48,014 nt of DNA from Neobacillus niacini NBRC 15566 (GCF_001591505.1 NZ_BCVA01000047.1:1-48014), one strand, 5' to 3'. Numbered from the stretch's first letter, positions 31,001 through 39,683 are shown. Notes: generated from the sequence alone by a model not told the origin. A program made the numbers and translations.

Positions 31001-32297
31001 CTCTGGATTTAAATACTTTCATAATGTTTTTCACACGTGATTTCGATTGGATTTTACCTTCTTCTACCAGTAATTTATGAATCTGTTTTAACTCGGATTT
31101 CTTACTTTCTATTTTTTGTAAAAATAATTTATATTCTTCATCTGATTCCATTTGATTTCCATAACGAACCCTTTCATAGACAGATTGGATCACCTCGTCC
31201 TCGTTTACTCCTACTCTGGTAAACCATTCCCCTATCGCTTCAGATGAACTTCTACCAAGTTGGAGTTTTTCTGCCATTTTTTCAAGGCGATACATTTCTT
31301 TTCGTACTCGATGGGAAGGCTGTTCTCCAGACCTTTTATTTTTTGAAGAACTCGTTCCCTTTCCTCCATCATCAAACGAGATGGTATAGTATTGATTTTC
31401 AGTAGTATCTAAAACTTCTGTAGTACCCTGGAATTTTTTATATAGGTAAATAAATAACAAAATACATAGAATGATCAAAACGGCAAAGTACCAGTAGGTA
31501 AAATGAATATCCATTTTTGACACAACAGAGGATTGATCATGAATTAAATTCGTGCTCTCAGTGTCCACTTGGGACTCTGCATTTTGAATCTGTTCAAATG
31601 GATTCAATTCTCCCGTTAACTCATAATTCTCCACCCAATGAAAGATTGGAGAAAAAACAAAGGACGCTGCAAATACCCCTAATTTAAGGATGGAAACTAC
31701 CAACCACTTCAAGACATCCCTCAAGGCAACTAGAAGCAGGCTTAATACCATTAAAATACCCATTATGGAAAGAAAATTTCTCAGCAAACGTCTTTTTACT
31801 TGTTTGTTCTCAACCACTGATAACCAGTTAATTAAAAAACCGCCCATCACGATAAAAGCAAGGTTTAGGACGATGATTATAACCAATGGATTTTGAGGAT
31901 AGCCCTGAATGTTTGCTATAATGAGTAGAATAAATCCCAAGAACACAGTCAAAAACAACCAAACACCGGTTTGAACACTGCCATCCTCATTATTCATGAC
32001 ACTTGTTCTCCAATAAATCAACAACGCCAATAATAAAATAAACAGTATCGGAAAGTTTAACAATAATCCACCAGCCACAACTAAAGGGAAGACGATCATA
32101 AAAAATAACAATCTGCTTTTCTCCTGGTAGGTGTGAATCAGGAAAATAAATAGATAGGTAGTAGCCAGTGCGAGCACTAGATAAGGCAAGATGGGTATCT
32201 CTTGTCCACGATATAAGTAGTAAAAAGCGATAACAAGACTTCCAAACAATATTTCAATCGTTTTGTAATAAACCAAATACCAAGCATTGCTTTTCAT
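30987..32297 (-). CDS. DUF4129 membrane protein of the MoxR operon
   Basis: The 436-aa protein has an N-terminal membrane block of about six helices (10-190), an extracellular or linker part, another helix (about 270-290), and a C-terminal cytosolic DUF4129-type domain (about 345-415). The C-terminal domain contains SSEAIGEWFTRVGVNEDEVIQSVYERVRYG. In many operons such proteins take the place of, or join, the transglutaminase YebA beside MoxR and DUF58 genes. ATGA overlap with the DUF58 gene upstream indicates coupling. Its C-terminal codons overlap the shared terminator. Confidence 0.8.
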   Translation of the reverse strand: MKSNAWYLVYYKTIEILFGSLVIAFYYLYRGQEIPILPYLVLALATTYLFIFLIHTYQEKSRLLFFMIVFPLVVAGGLLLNFPILFILLLALLIYWRTSVMNNEDGSVQTGVWLFLTVFLGFILLIIANIQGYPQNPLVIIIVLNLAFIVMGGFLINWLSVVENKQVKRRLLRNFLSIMGILMVLSLLLVALRDVLKWLVVSILKLGVFAASFVFSPIFHWVENYELTGELNPFEQIQNAESQVDTESTNLIHDQSSVVSKMDIHFTYWYFAVLIILCILLFIYLYKKFQGTTEVLDTTENQYYTISFDDGGKGTSSSKNKRSGEQPSHRVRKEMYRLEKMAEKLQLGRSSSEAIGEWFTRVGVNEDEVIQSVYERVRYGNQMESDEEYKLFLQKIESKKSELKQIHKLLVEEGKIQSKSRVKNIMKVFKSRAEEH

Positions 32298-33493
32298 GAA
32301 AACATCCCCCTTTTTTGGGAGAATGATTTTTTCACAATCGAAGCACTTTGTTCATGGATGATGAGTTCGTAAATACTTGTTCCTTTTTCGGCCATCCTAT
32401 TTAGAATATTTCCTCTGTCGGGTATGTATTGTCCGGCAAGCAGGAAAAACGGCTGCTGTTCTAAATGGCTATCATAATAGGCAAGCATCTTTTCAAAAGG
32501 ATAAACAGAACTCTGGACATCAATATGAGCGATCGCTTCTAATACTTTTTGTAAATGCTCTCTGCCAGTCCCCGGCATTATATAATAAAAAGGTGTTATT
32601 CCCACATAACGCATATTAATACAAACGGAGAATGGGATATTCTGTTTGACAAAGAAATAGGCCAGATCTGCACACCCGCTCAAAATTTCTTCGAGATTAT
32701 CGGTAACAAATCGGTCATTACCAATATTGATCACGATATTCCAACATTTCTCAGTCACTTTATCAAAGAGCTTCGTTTGCAGGGTTTGTTTACGAGCAGT
32801 TGCCTTCCAATGAATCCGATTAAAACTGTCTGAATAATTGTATTCTCGTGTTCCAGCGGGAGAGAGTGTGTCCTCAAAAAGTGAATAAGAAACAGGAGAT
32901 TCGCCATGCTTGCTGGTAAGGACCACATGTTTATTGTGTACAGCCAATGTTTTAGGATAAACAAGCGCTTCTTGTATCGAATGAAATTCCTTTTCCAATA
33001 TGGTTTCACCGAAACCAAAGAAATGGGGAATCATTAACTCGATTTTTCTTATTCTAGAAACACCTCTTTTTTCAGCTGTAAAGGGAATGGTCACGCTCGT
33101 CTTTTGACGATAGCTGATTGAAAACGGAACGGTAACTTCATAGATCGATGATTGTTTCCGGGCATGTGGGTCATGTGGTGCAACAGAATCATGAAAGCTC
33201 ACACTCAGCTTCGCCTTCATGATGGGTATGCTAACATTTTGGAATTCAAGTACCCATTCACCCTTTTCATCAGGGAAATACTTCGCTCTTACCTTTTTGT
33301 TATTAAAAAATAAACCCTCTCCCACTTTCTTCAGATAGAGATGATTGAAATAAATAAGAAGGATAATAAAGACGCCAGCAAAAAAGGCAAGCCATGATTG
33401 GAAGAAAAAAGAAGCAATACATAAAAAGAGTGCAAATGCACCTGTTATAGGCAAATATTTGTTCTCAATACTATATTTACTCCATTCCATCAT
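32294..33493 (-). CDS. DUF58 protein (YeaD-like)
   Basis: The 399-aa protein has two N-terminal helices (about 12-50), a beta-rich region and the DUF58 core RIHWKATARKQTLQTKLFD (near 225-243), followed by a von Willebrand A-like alpha/beta region. DUF58 proteins are client or partner proteins of MoxR ATPases. ATG at 33493 overlaps the MoxR stop by one base (TGATG). A weak GGGCG is the only binding site, so translation probably depends on coupling. It overlaps the next gene by 4 nt. Confidence 0.88.
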   Translation of the reverse strand: MMEWSKYSIENKYLPITGAFALFLCIASFFFQSWLAFFAGVFIILLIYFNHLYLKKVGEGLFFNNKKVRAKYFPDEKGEWVLEFQNVSIPIMKAKLSVSFHDSVAPHDPHARKQSSIYEVTVPFSISYRQKTSVTIPFTAEKRGVSRIRKIELMIPHFFGFGETILEKEFHSIQEALVYPKTLAVHNKHVVLTSKHGESPVSYSLFEDTLSPAGTREYNYSDSFNRIHWKATARKQTLQTKLFDKVTEKCWNIVINIGNDRFVTDNLEEILSGCADLAYFFVKQNIPFSVCINMRYVGITPFYYIMPGTGREHLQKVLEAIAHIDVQSSVYPFEKMLAYYDSHLEQQPFFLLAGQYIPDRGNILNRMAEKGTSIYELIIHEQSASIVKKSFSQKRGMFS

Positions 33494-34431
33494 CAATAAG
33501 CGCCCAATTCTACTGGTACTGGGACCGTTTCTAATACTTCCTTAAGTATGCTTTCAGGAGATTTTGTAAAAGATGCTTCTGTCGATAAAATGATTCTATG
33601 ACCTAATACATAAGGCACCATCTTTTTAATATCCTCTGGAATCACATATTCACGATTTTCTAGGAAGGCTTGGCCTTGTGCAGCCTTCATCAATGCGAGT
33701 GCCCCGCGTGGACTTACACCTAAATCTATTTCAGGATGCTGTCTTGTTTTTCTTACGATTTGAAGCAAATAAGATTCAACGGTATCATTGATTTTTATTT
33801 GTTGAACGAGCTCCTGCAACTTTTTAATTTCTTCGTGACTTAAAACAGCCTTTGTTTCTTTGGTGCTGCCAATCCCGCGTGCTAGCTTTAAGATTTCTTT
33901 TTCACTATTAAGGCTTGGATAGTCCATACTCAATTTCATAAAGAAACGGTCCATTTGTGCAACTGGAAGTGAGAATGTTCCTTGCTGTGCTTCAACAGGA
34001 TTTTGGGTGGCAATAACCATAAAAGGATCATCTACCTTGACCGTTATCCCATCAATCGTAACTTGTCTCTCCTCCATGACTTCCAGTAAACTGGATTGAG
34101 TTCTGGGTGTAGCACGGTTAATTTCATCCGCAAGTACAACATTGGCAACAATCGGACCAGTTCGAAGTTCAAACTCCTGGGTTTTTGGATTAAAGAATTG
34201 GATCCCGGTCACATCACTAGGGAGTACGTCTGGAGTAAATTGAATTCTAGAGAAGAATCCATTAATACTGCTGGCAAATGATTTAGCAAGCATCGTTTTA
34301 CCAGTACCAGGCACACTTTCTAGCAATATATGTCCATTAAATAGTAGAGAAACAGTAAGAAGTTCAACCTCCCTATCCATTCCCACCATAACCTTTGAAA
34401 TTTCTGACTTTACTCGATTTACGTATTCCAT
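33493..34431 (-). CDS. MoxR-family AAA+ ATPase (YeaC-like)
   Basis: The 312-aa protein has Walker A PGTGKT (41-46), Walker B VVLADEINRA (near 100), sensor IATQNPVE (near 145), an arginine-containing SLPVAQMDRF, and a C-terminal lid domain (SPRGALALMKAAQ). MoxR ATPases act as chaperones that insert metals or remodel partners, usually encoded with DUF58 genes as here. ATG at 34431 follows GGTGG. It is the first gene of the three-gene operon. A palindrome TGAATGAGCATTCATTTT sits 30 bp upstream. Confidence 0.93.
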   Translation of the reverse strand: MEYVNRVKSEISKVMVGMDREVELLTVSLLFNGHILLESVPGTGKTMLAKSFASSINGFFSRIQFTPDVLPSDVTGIQFFNPKTQEFELRTGPIVANVVLADEINRATPRTQSSLLEVMEERQVTIDGITVKVDDPFMVIATQNPVEAQQGTFSLPVAQMDRFFMKLSMDYPSLNSEKEILKLARGIGSTKETKAVLSHEEIKKLQELVQQIKINDTVESYLLQIVRKTRQHPEIDLGVSPRGALALMKAAQGQAFLENREYVIPEDIKKMVPYVLGHRIILSTEASFTKSPESILKEVLETVPVPVELGAY

Positions 34432-34460
34432 ATGTATCCACCTACTACTTTCATGATGTT

Positions 34461-34478
34461 TGAATGAGCATTCATTTT
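34461..34478. promoter_or_regulatory. Possible FadR/TetR-type operator
   Basis: TGAATGA-GCAT-TCATTTT resembles, from memory, the B. subtilis FadR (YsiA) box TGAATGA-N4-TCATTCA, with two mismatches in the right arm. It lies just upstream of the MoxR operon start. Confidence 0.3.
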
Positions 34479-34535
34479 TTAAGTAAAAAAATTACAGTTA
34501 TCTTTTACTATAAGCTATTCCGTTAATCTTGGAAA

Positions 34536-34572
34536 TATAAAAAAAGGCGACCAATGAAATAAGTCCGCCTTT
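34536..34572 (-). terminator. Terminator of the VOC gene
   Basis: On the minus strand AAAGGCG and CGCCTTT pair around a 16-nt loop and are followed by TTTTATATT. Confidence 0.75.
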
Positions 34573-34583
34573 CTCCTGCTTTT

Positions 34584-34961
34584 TTACTGGCAAACGCCTA
34601 ATGGGTTTCCATCTGGATCAAAAAAAGTAAAAAACCTAGTATGGCCTTCTCCACCGATGGGGCCCACTTTTACGTCCTCTTTCACTAACATTCTATAAGT
34701 CTCATCAAAGTTTTGTGGAATAAAATTATAGTATTTTCCTACACCAAAATTATTCTCTGGGAATTTCATGGGTTGATGATTACTACATTCAACTAAACAT
34801 ACCACCGTTTGTGACACATCTGAGATTTTCATAACGGCAGCTTCCTCTTCTATGTACAGTAGTTTAAATCCCAGTTTGTCTTCATACCATTTTGATGAAA
34901 AACCAGGGTCTTTTACCGGAATAAAGACACCTTCCATCCCCTTTAAAAGTGGTTTTGTCAT
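34584..34961 (-). CDS. VOC/glyoxalase-family protein
   Basis: The 125-aa single VOC domain: GVFIPVKDPGFSSKWYEDKLGFKLLY at the N-terminus, FFTFFDPDGNPLGVC at the C-terminus. The DPDGN strand and a Glu near 105 fit a metal site formed in a homodimer. Members include bleomycin- and fosfomycin-resistance proteins and glyoxalases; no specific function can be assigned. It starts at ATG 34961 behind AAAAGGAGG and stands alone on the minus strand. Confidence 0.85.
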   Translation of the reverse strand: MTKPLLKGMEGVFIPVKDPGFSSKWYEDKLGFKLLYIEEEAAVMKISDVSQTVVCLVECSNHQPMKFPENNFGVGKYYNFIPQNFDETYRMLVKEDVKVGPIGGEGHTRFFTFFDPDGNPLGVCQ

Positions 34962-35037
34962 TGCAATTCCTCCTTTTATTAATATAACTTCTTACTTCGA
35001 TAAAGTTAGGAAATTTCCTTTTTATTTTAGATAAGAC

Positions 35038-35205
35038 CTTCATCCGAGCTCTTAAGGACAAATCTCATCAATCTCCAGAAAGATTAGTCCTTCATGCAGG
35101 CTCTTAAGGACAAATCTCTCGGGTCACTTGAAGGATTTGTCCTTCATCTAGGTTCTTAAGGACAAATCGTACGCTATCACAGAAAGATTAGTCCTTCATC
35201 CAACC
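35038..35205. repeat. Palindrome array C, exact 52-bp tandem repeat
   Basis: CTTCAT recurs at 35038, 35090, 35142 and 35194, an exact 52-bp period over three full units and a partial fourth. Each unit has AAGGACAAATC and a downstream complement, GATTAGTCCTT (one mismatch) or, in the second unit, GATTTGTCCTT (perfect). The interior varies. It fills the gene-free stretch 34962-35292 downstream of the Zn-ribbon gene. Confidence 0.85.
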
Positions 35206-35221
35206 TGCATTGTTACGTTAA

Positions 35222-35253
35222 AAGAAAAAAGCTGTCGAGATTTTCTCGACAGC
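35222..35253 (-). terminator. Terminator of the Zn-ribbon gene
   Basis: GCTGTCGAG and CTCGACAGC form a perfect stem around a 5-nt loop; the minus strand continues TTTTTTCTTTT. Confidence 0.92.
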
Positions 35254-35292
35254 CTGGTGTTGTGTCAGCAACCAAAACTTTAAGATGTTAAC

Positions 35293-35535
35293 CTAAGCGT
35301 ATTTTATACCAGCAATCTTAATATTATTAATATCACTTGATCCACAAGGTGTTACTGCATAGGTCATTTCACATTTTGGACAATTCATAACAACTGTTTC
35401 TAACGTGAACGTTTCTCCACACTCGCAGTGAATTTCATGCGCAACGGTTGGAGCAAGTTGATCTTTTCCTTTACTTTTCACATGATCAACGATATCTTTT
35501 CCATCTCTTATATGACTTGAACAACCACAGCTCAT
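35293..35535 (-). CDS. Small zinc-ribbon protein, 80 aa
   Basis: The 80-aa protein begins MSCGCSSH and carries a CECGETFTLET...CPKC pair near residues 33-52, which fits a single Zn ribbon. A further CGCS lies at the N-terminus. No catalytic domain is visible; it could bind nucleic acid or a protein partner. The frame is open upstream, but ATG 35535 has GGAGGG at good distance and the upstream part reads like non-coding sequence. A strong terminator follows. Confidence 0.75.
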   Translation of the reverse strand: MSCGCSSHIRDGKDIVDHVKSKGKDQLAPTVAHEIHCECGETFTLETVVMNCPKCEMTYAVTPCGSSDINNIKIAGIKYA

Positions 35536-35643
35536 TCTTAACCCTCCAAATAAATAAAATCTTAGTAGATTAAGAATAGCATAGAAAAACACTCTCCAAA
35601 TCTTCAAAAATCAAACAGATTATGAACTTATCAAATAGTTTAT

Positions 35644-36132
35644 TCATTGAGCATCCCATTGAAAAAATAACTCGTCATGTTCCCTTTGAATAAATAACTG
35701 TTTTGGATAAGGTAATGCCAGTTCAGGCATATCCTTTGGATTGAAATAACGAAGGTCAACTGTCTCGTTATCAATTGGACTTAGGCTACCGCTTTGAACA
35801 GCGCACTCAAATAAAAAGATGTTATATTCCACTTGGTGACCATTTGGATATTGATAGCGGAAATCGTTGCTGCCGAAAACTCCTAGTAACTTTGATGGGA
35901 CTACTACTAATCCTGTTTCCTCCCATACTTCACGAACGAGAGCTTCTGCTGGTGCTTCGCCTGGTTCAATAGCACCTGCAGGAAGACTCCATTTCTCATT
36001 CTCACCATTTTCTTTATTTTGAAATAATAACTCTCCTATATCATTCCGAATAATGGCTGCAACACTTGGCATGAAAATTAATCCACTGCCTACTTTATCT
36101 CGTAGCTCTTTATAATATGGAGACATTCCCAT
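35644..36132 (-). CDS. Nudix hydrolase
   Basis: The 162-aa protein has a complete Nudix box near residues 52-74 (AGAIEPGEAPAEALVREV, then EETGL). The N-terminus YYKELRDKVGSGLIFMPSVAAIIRN and the tail with LALPYPKQLF resemble the ADP-ribose or MutT-like group seen widely in Bacillus; the substrate is unknown. The start at 36132 has only a weak AGGT site; ATG 36126 is an alternative. It has no obvious operon partner. Confidence 0.86.
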   Translation of the reverse strand: MGMSPYYKELRDKVGSGLIFMPSVAAIIRNDIGELLFQNKENGENEKWSLPAGAIEPGEAPAEALVREVWEETGLVVVPSKLLGVFGSNDFRYQYPNGHQVEYNIFLFECAVQSGSLSPIDNETVDLRYFNPKDMPELALPYPKQLFIQREHDELFFQWDAQ

Positions 36133-36220
36133 TTTCTAACCTGACTTAAATTAATATGAAGATACAATTCTCCAACGTCGTTGCCAACTCCTTTTTATAT
36201 CCTTAAAGAAATGATTCATA

Positions 36221-36253
36221 TAAAAAAGAAGACTCTACGTAACGAGTCTTCTT
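36221..36253 (-). terminator. Terminator of the 49-aa gene
   Basis: AAGAAGACTC and GAGTCTTCTT pair around 8 nt; the minus strand continues TTTTTTATATG. Confidence 0.9.
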
Positions 36254-36269
36254 AGGTATCTAGAACTAT

Positions 36270-36419
36270 TTAATGTACACGAATTATTTCATATATATCT
36301 TCATCATGATGTACCCTAGTATGCTTGGACTCAATTCTTTCAAATTCTTCCATCTCTTCATTGTACATGGACTCAGCAAACCACCAGTTTTTGAATTCAA
36401 GAAAAAGCTCTGTCAGCAT
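36270..36419 (-). CDS. Small acidic protein, 49 aa
   Basis: ATG at 36419 follows GGAGG at 7 nt and the 49-codon frame ends in TAA just before a strong terminator. The product begins MLTELFLEFKNWWFAES, is rich in Glu and aromatic residues, and ends IYEIIRVH. It has no signal peptide. The family was not recognised. A CcpA-like cre box lies about 66 bp upstream of the start, so carbon control is possible. Confidence 0.68.
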   Translation of the reverse strand: MLTELFLEFKNWWFAESMYNEEMEEFERIESKHTRVHHDEDIYEIIRVH

Positions 36420-36484
36420 CTTGATTCCTCCAGTTAGGGTTAGTAGATTTCTATACTCATATTATACATGTGAATCACTTCACA

Positions 36485-36498
36485 TAAAAGCGCTTACA
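36485..36498 (-). promoter_or_regulatory. CcpA-like cre box
   Basis: TAAAAGCGCTTACA closely matches cre (TGNAANCGNWNNCA) with an intact AAGCGCTT core. It is located upstream of the 49-aa gene. Match by eye only. Confidence 0.45.
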
Positions 36499-36558
36499 AA
36501 ATAGGCGGAATAGGAAAATAATAGAGAATAATTAGAAAATAGTAGCACTGCACCAATA

Positions 36559-36584
36559 GAAAAAGGACCCAAAAATCGAGTCCT
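36559..36584 (-). terminator. Terminator of the RidA gene
   Basis: On the minus strand AGGACTC and GGGTCCT pair (one G-T pair) and are followed by TTTTTCTATT. Confidence 0.8.
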
Positions 36585-36590
36585 CTATCA

Positions 36591-37004
36591 TTATTTTGTA
36601 TGGTTATCTACGGCAGCAACTGCTTCAATTTCCACCAATTGATTTTTATATCCTAACACGGTTACTCCTGATAATGTACTAGGCACATCATGATCACCGA
36701 ATTCCTTTCTAATCGTTGTCCATGTTGTTACCAAGTCCTCCTGATTTTGAGTAGCAACGAGAATCCTTGTATAGACAACGTCTTCTAATGTAGCACCACA
36801 TTCTTTTAATGCTTCTTTCAAATTCTCTAAGCAAAGGTTAGCTTGTGTCTCAACATCACTAGAATCAGGGACAATCCCCTCTTTCGTAAGTGGGCAGGCT
36901 CCGGCTAAAAATAATAAATCCATTCCCGCTGGAACTTTACTAGCGTAGGCATAGTCAACTTGTGCCAGTCGATTAGAATGAATGAGAGATATCTTTTTAT
37001 TCAT
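36591..37004 (-). CDS. RidA/YjgF-family protein
   Basis: The 137-aa protein has the RidA layout: VPAGMDLLFLAGACPLTKEG near 23, ETQANLCLENLKEALKECGATLEDVVYTRILV, and VPSTLSGVTVLGYKNQLVEIEAVA. The usual active-site Arg in NPPARTT-type motifs is replaced here (DVPSTLSGV), so imine deaminase activity is uncertain, as in the Rid3-7 subgroups. The frame opens upstream, but ATG 37004 follows AGGAGGT and starts MNKKISLIHS. Confidence 0.85.
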   Translation of the reverse strand: MNKKISLIHSNRLAQVDYAYASKVPAGMDLLFLAGACPLTKEGIVPDSSDVETQANLCLENLKEALKECGATLEDVVYTRILVATQNQEDLVTTWTTIRKEFGDHDVPSTLSGVTVLGYKNQLVEIEAVAAVDNHTK

Positions 37005-37204
37005 ATTTCGATTACCTCCTATTTTCCAATGTATCAGAATTATCATAAAACACAGTTCGTAATAGTGCCAATACTTTTTCCCTTCATTTAAAAAATCATT
37101 TACTACTTTTTTTACAATTTGTATTGAATCCTCTCTAATTGGAATATCTATTTATTTAGGAGTTTCGTACTTTTTGTGGTTATGACTTTCGATGGAGGGT
37201 AAAA

Positions 37205-38173
37205 ATGAAAGCAATTGTTTATAAAAAATATGGTCCACCTGATGTTCTTAAAGTAACAGAAGTTGAAAAACCGATACCAAAGGAAAACCAAGTATTAGTA
37301 AAAATTCATGCTTCATCCGTAAATTTTGGAAATCTTGTTCTTTTAAAAGGAGAACCGTTCTTAGCACGATTTGCATTCGGATTGTTTAAACCAAAGTATT
37401 CAATACCTGGTGGAGATATCTCAGGTACGGTAGAAGCAGTTGGCAAAGATGTAACCCAGTTTCAGCCAGGTGATGAAGTGTTTGGAGATTTATCTGGATG
37501 TGGTTGGGGGGGATTTGCGGAATATGCCGCTGTTCCTGAAAAGTCATTAGCCTTAAAACCTGCCAATCTAACATTCGAGGAAGCAGCCGCCGTTCCAATG
37601 GCAGGTGTAACCGCTTTACAGAGTATGCGGGATAAAGGAAAGATACAACCGGGACAGAAGGTATTGATTAATGGTGCCTCTGGGGGTGTCGGTACTTTCG
37701 CCGTACAGATAGCCAAATCATTTGGCGCTGAGGTAACCGGAGTGTGCAGTACGAGAAATGTCGACATTTTGCAAGCGCTTGGAGCCGACCATATCATTGA
37801 TTATTCAAAGGAAAAGTTTACTGCAAACAATCAGCAGTATGATTTAATCCTTGGTGTTAACGGACACCAGCCCCTTTCAGATTATAAACGCGCATTAAAA
37901 GATAATGGTATTTTTGTTCATGTTGGAGGTTCCGAGGCTCAAATGTATCAGGCAATGACGATGGGCCTATGGATTTCAAAGACCTCGAAGAAAAAAATGG
38001 GCAGCTTTCTACAAAGACCCAATCAACATGATCTTATATACTTAAAAGAACTCCTGGAAACCGGCAAAATAAAACCTGTTATTGATAGACAATATAGGCT
38101 AGAAGACTTGCCAGAAGCGTTTAGATACTTCGAACAAGGTCACGCACAAGGAAAAGTTGTTATCACTATTTGA
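37205..38173 (+). CDS. Zinc-independent MDR alcohol dehydrogenase/quinone reductase
   Basis: The 322-aa protein has the medium-chain dehydrogenase pattern: GroES-like N-terminus (KVTEVEKPIPKENQVLVKIHASSVNFGN), GGDISGTVEAVG near 68, PMAGVTALQ near 130, the NAD(P)-binding INGASGGVGTFAVQIAKSFGAEVTG near 153, and a C-terminal GKVVI end. Zinc-ligand cysteines are missing, as in quinone oxidoreductases and YhdH-like enzymes. NADPH-dependent reduction of enones or quinones is the likely role. ATG follows GGAGGG. No regulator is adjacent. Confidence 0.87.
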   Translation: MKAIVYKKYGPPDVLKVTEVEKPIPKENQVLVKIHASSVNFGNLVLLKGEPFLARFAFGLFKPKYSIPGGDISGTVEAVGKDVTQFQPGDEVFGDLSGCGWGGFAEYAAVPEKSLALKPANLTFEEAAAVPMAGVTALQSMRDKGKIQPGQKVLINGASGGVGTFAVQIAKSFGAEVTGVCSTRNVDILQALGADHIIDYSKEKFTANNQQYDLILGVNGHQPLSDYKRALKDNGIFVHVGGSEAQMYQAMTMGLWISKTSKKKMGSFLQRPNQHDLIYLKELLETGKIKPVIDRQYRLEDLPEAFRYFEQGHAQGKVVITI

Positions 38174-38278
38174 TTTAAATAAAGTAGACACCCTTGAATT
38201 GTGATAAAATAGTTATTTTCTTACTATACTTATCCTGTTATAATTAACGCCATATTCATCATTTAGGGGTGTCAATCC

Positions 38279-38791
38279 ATGATAAGAACTGCACAAGAAA
38301 AGGATTTACAAGACATTTTAGATATATATAATGACGCCGTCCTTCATACTACGGCAGTATATACCTATGAAGCTCAAACGCTTGAAAGCAGAGAAATTTG
38401 GTTTAAGCAAAAAATGGACGAAGGTTATCCGGTCATGGTTTACGAGTTAGATAATAAGGTAGTTGGTTTTGCCACTTTTGGTCCCTTTAGACCGTGGCCT
38501 GCTTACAAATATTCCATCGAACACTCTATCTATGTAAACAACCGTTATCGCAGACAAGGGATTGCCACTTCTTTATTAAAAGAAATTATCGCAATCGCTA
38601 ATGAACGAGAGTATAGAACATTAATTGCAGGAATCGACGCGGCAAATGAAAAAAGCATAGCCATGCATGAAAAGTTTGGTTTCGTCCATTCAGGAACCAT
38701 TCGAAATGCAGGCTATAAATTCAATACATGGCTGGATTTAGCTTTTTATCAATTAGACCTAAACGGACCTAAAACTCCTGTGGAAAACTAA
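38279..38791 (+). CDS. GNAT acetyltransferase of the Pat/YwnH type
   Basis: The 170-aa protein has MIRTAQEKDLQDILDIYNDAVLHTTAVYTYE, then YSIEHSIYVNNRYRRQGIATSLLKEII (acetyl-CoA loop near 95-107) and LIAGIDAANEKSIAMHEKFGFVHSGTI. This is the pattern of phosphinothricin/methionine sulfoximine acetyltransferases (YwnH in B. subtilis). Such enzymes inactivate glutamine synthetase inhibitors, though native substrates are often unknown. ATG at 38279 follows AGGGGTG. The terminator after it doubles as coding sequence of the convergent gene. Confidence 0.88.
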   Translation: MIRTAQEKDLQDILDIYNDAVLHTTAVYTYEAQTLESREIWFKQKMDEGYPVMVYELDNKVVGFATFGPFRPWPAYKYSIEHSIYVNNRYRRQGIATSLLKEIIAIANEREYRTLIAGIDAANEKSIAMHEKFGFVHSGTIRNAGYKFNTWLDLAFYQLDLNGPKTPVEN

Positions 38792-38797
38792 AGAGTA

Positions 38798-38837
38798 CAA
38801 CACCCCCTTAGCGACTGCTTAGGGGGTGTTGTTTTTC
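38798..38837 (+). terminator. Terminator shared with a coding end
   Basis: CAACACCCCCTTAGC and GCTTAGGGGGTGTTG pair with one mismatch around GACT and are followed by TTTTT. The C-terminal codons and stop of the convergent hydrolase lie inside the hairpin. Confidence 0.88.
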
Positions 38838-39683
38838 GATAGTAGTAGTCCAACAAACAATTTCAGTTCTTACCTCCGCTGGTTCATCCCATTGGATCAT
38901 GTGCCCGGTTTCCTCAACTTGAATGATGGTAACCTCTTTTAAATCCTTCTTTAGTAGAGCGATTCCCTTTTCCCTTGCACCATTTAATTCTACTGGCTCT
39001 GTAGCATGTAGTAGTAATAATGGTGACTGGATAAATGGATAGGCCGACGTAAAAGGTTCATTAAAAAAAGCTTTTATAATAGATAAAACAGTGAACTTTG
39101 ACGCAGTTAATTCATACTTGTTGTTATTCTTTTTAAATATGGATTTTACTGACTGTTCTATGGTTTCATTCCAATGTTTTGTATATGTACGATACTCGTA
39201 AACGATTTCTTCCCATGTGTTATACCTAGCATTATCGATGTAAGAGTCCCATCCATTGTATGCTGTTGAAAAAGTCATGTCCTCTTGAAATTGCGGGAAA
39301 GTAAAAGCACCATCAAGCAGGATTACTCCCTTAATGTTTTCAGGGTAATATCTTGCATAATGCAGTGCAACATCTGCACCCCAAGAATGACCTAAAAGGT
39401 AAAATGGCCTGTCTGCTATTGAGTCAAATACTTTTTCATACCATGAGGCTAGATTGGAAAACAAATAGTCCTCTTCTCTATTAAATGCTGTGCTTTTTCC
39501 ATGACCTGGTTGATCTATTAATAGTAGGTGAAAGTCATTCGACAATTTTTCACTAAGGGCTGAGAAACTATAGGCTGCGCTGCCCGCAAGTCCATGCAAG
39601 CAGACAATCAGTGGTTTTTCTGGGTCACCTTCTATATAGTAACTGACCTTTTTCCCTTCCAATTCAATAATGTAATTCTTCAT
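38808..39683 (-). CDS. Alpha/beta hydrolase
   Basis: The 291-aa protein has HGLAGSAAYS (oxyanion-hole region, near 30), the nucleophile elbow GHSWG (near 99-103), and a late His in ETGHMIQWDEP (near 268). GHSWG and length recall the hydrolase at 3181-4059, but HGG is replaced by HGL, so it belongs to a different esterase/lipase-like branch. No signal peptide. ATG at 39683 follows AAAGGGGGAG. The last codons are encoded by the stem of the convergent terminator. Confidence 0.85.
   Translation of the reverse strand: MKNYIIELEGKKVSYYIEGDPEKPLIVCLHGLAGSAAYSFSALSEKLSNDFHLLLIDQPGHGKSTAFNREEDYLFSNLASWYEKVFDSIADRPFYLLGHSWGADVALHYARYYPENIKGVILLDGAFTFPQFQEDMTFSTAYNGWDSYIDNARYNTWEEIVYEYRTYTKHWNETIEQSVKSIFKKNNNKYELTASKFTVLSIIKAFFNEPFTSAYPFIQSPLLLLHATEPVELNGAREKGIALLKKDLKEVTIIQVEETGHMIQWDEPAEVRTEIVCWTTTIEKQHPLSSR

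Noticed and set aside
35038..35205. CRISPR array
   Set aside because: The unit is a single 52-bp repeat with internal palindrome; there are no uniform repeats with unique spacers and no cas genes.
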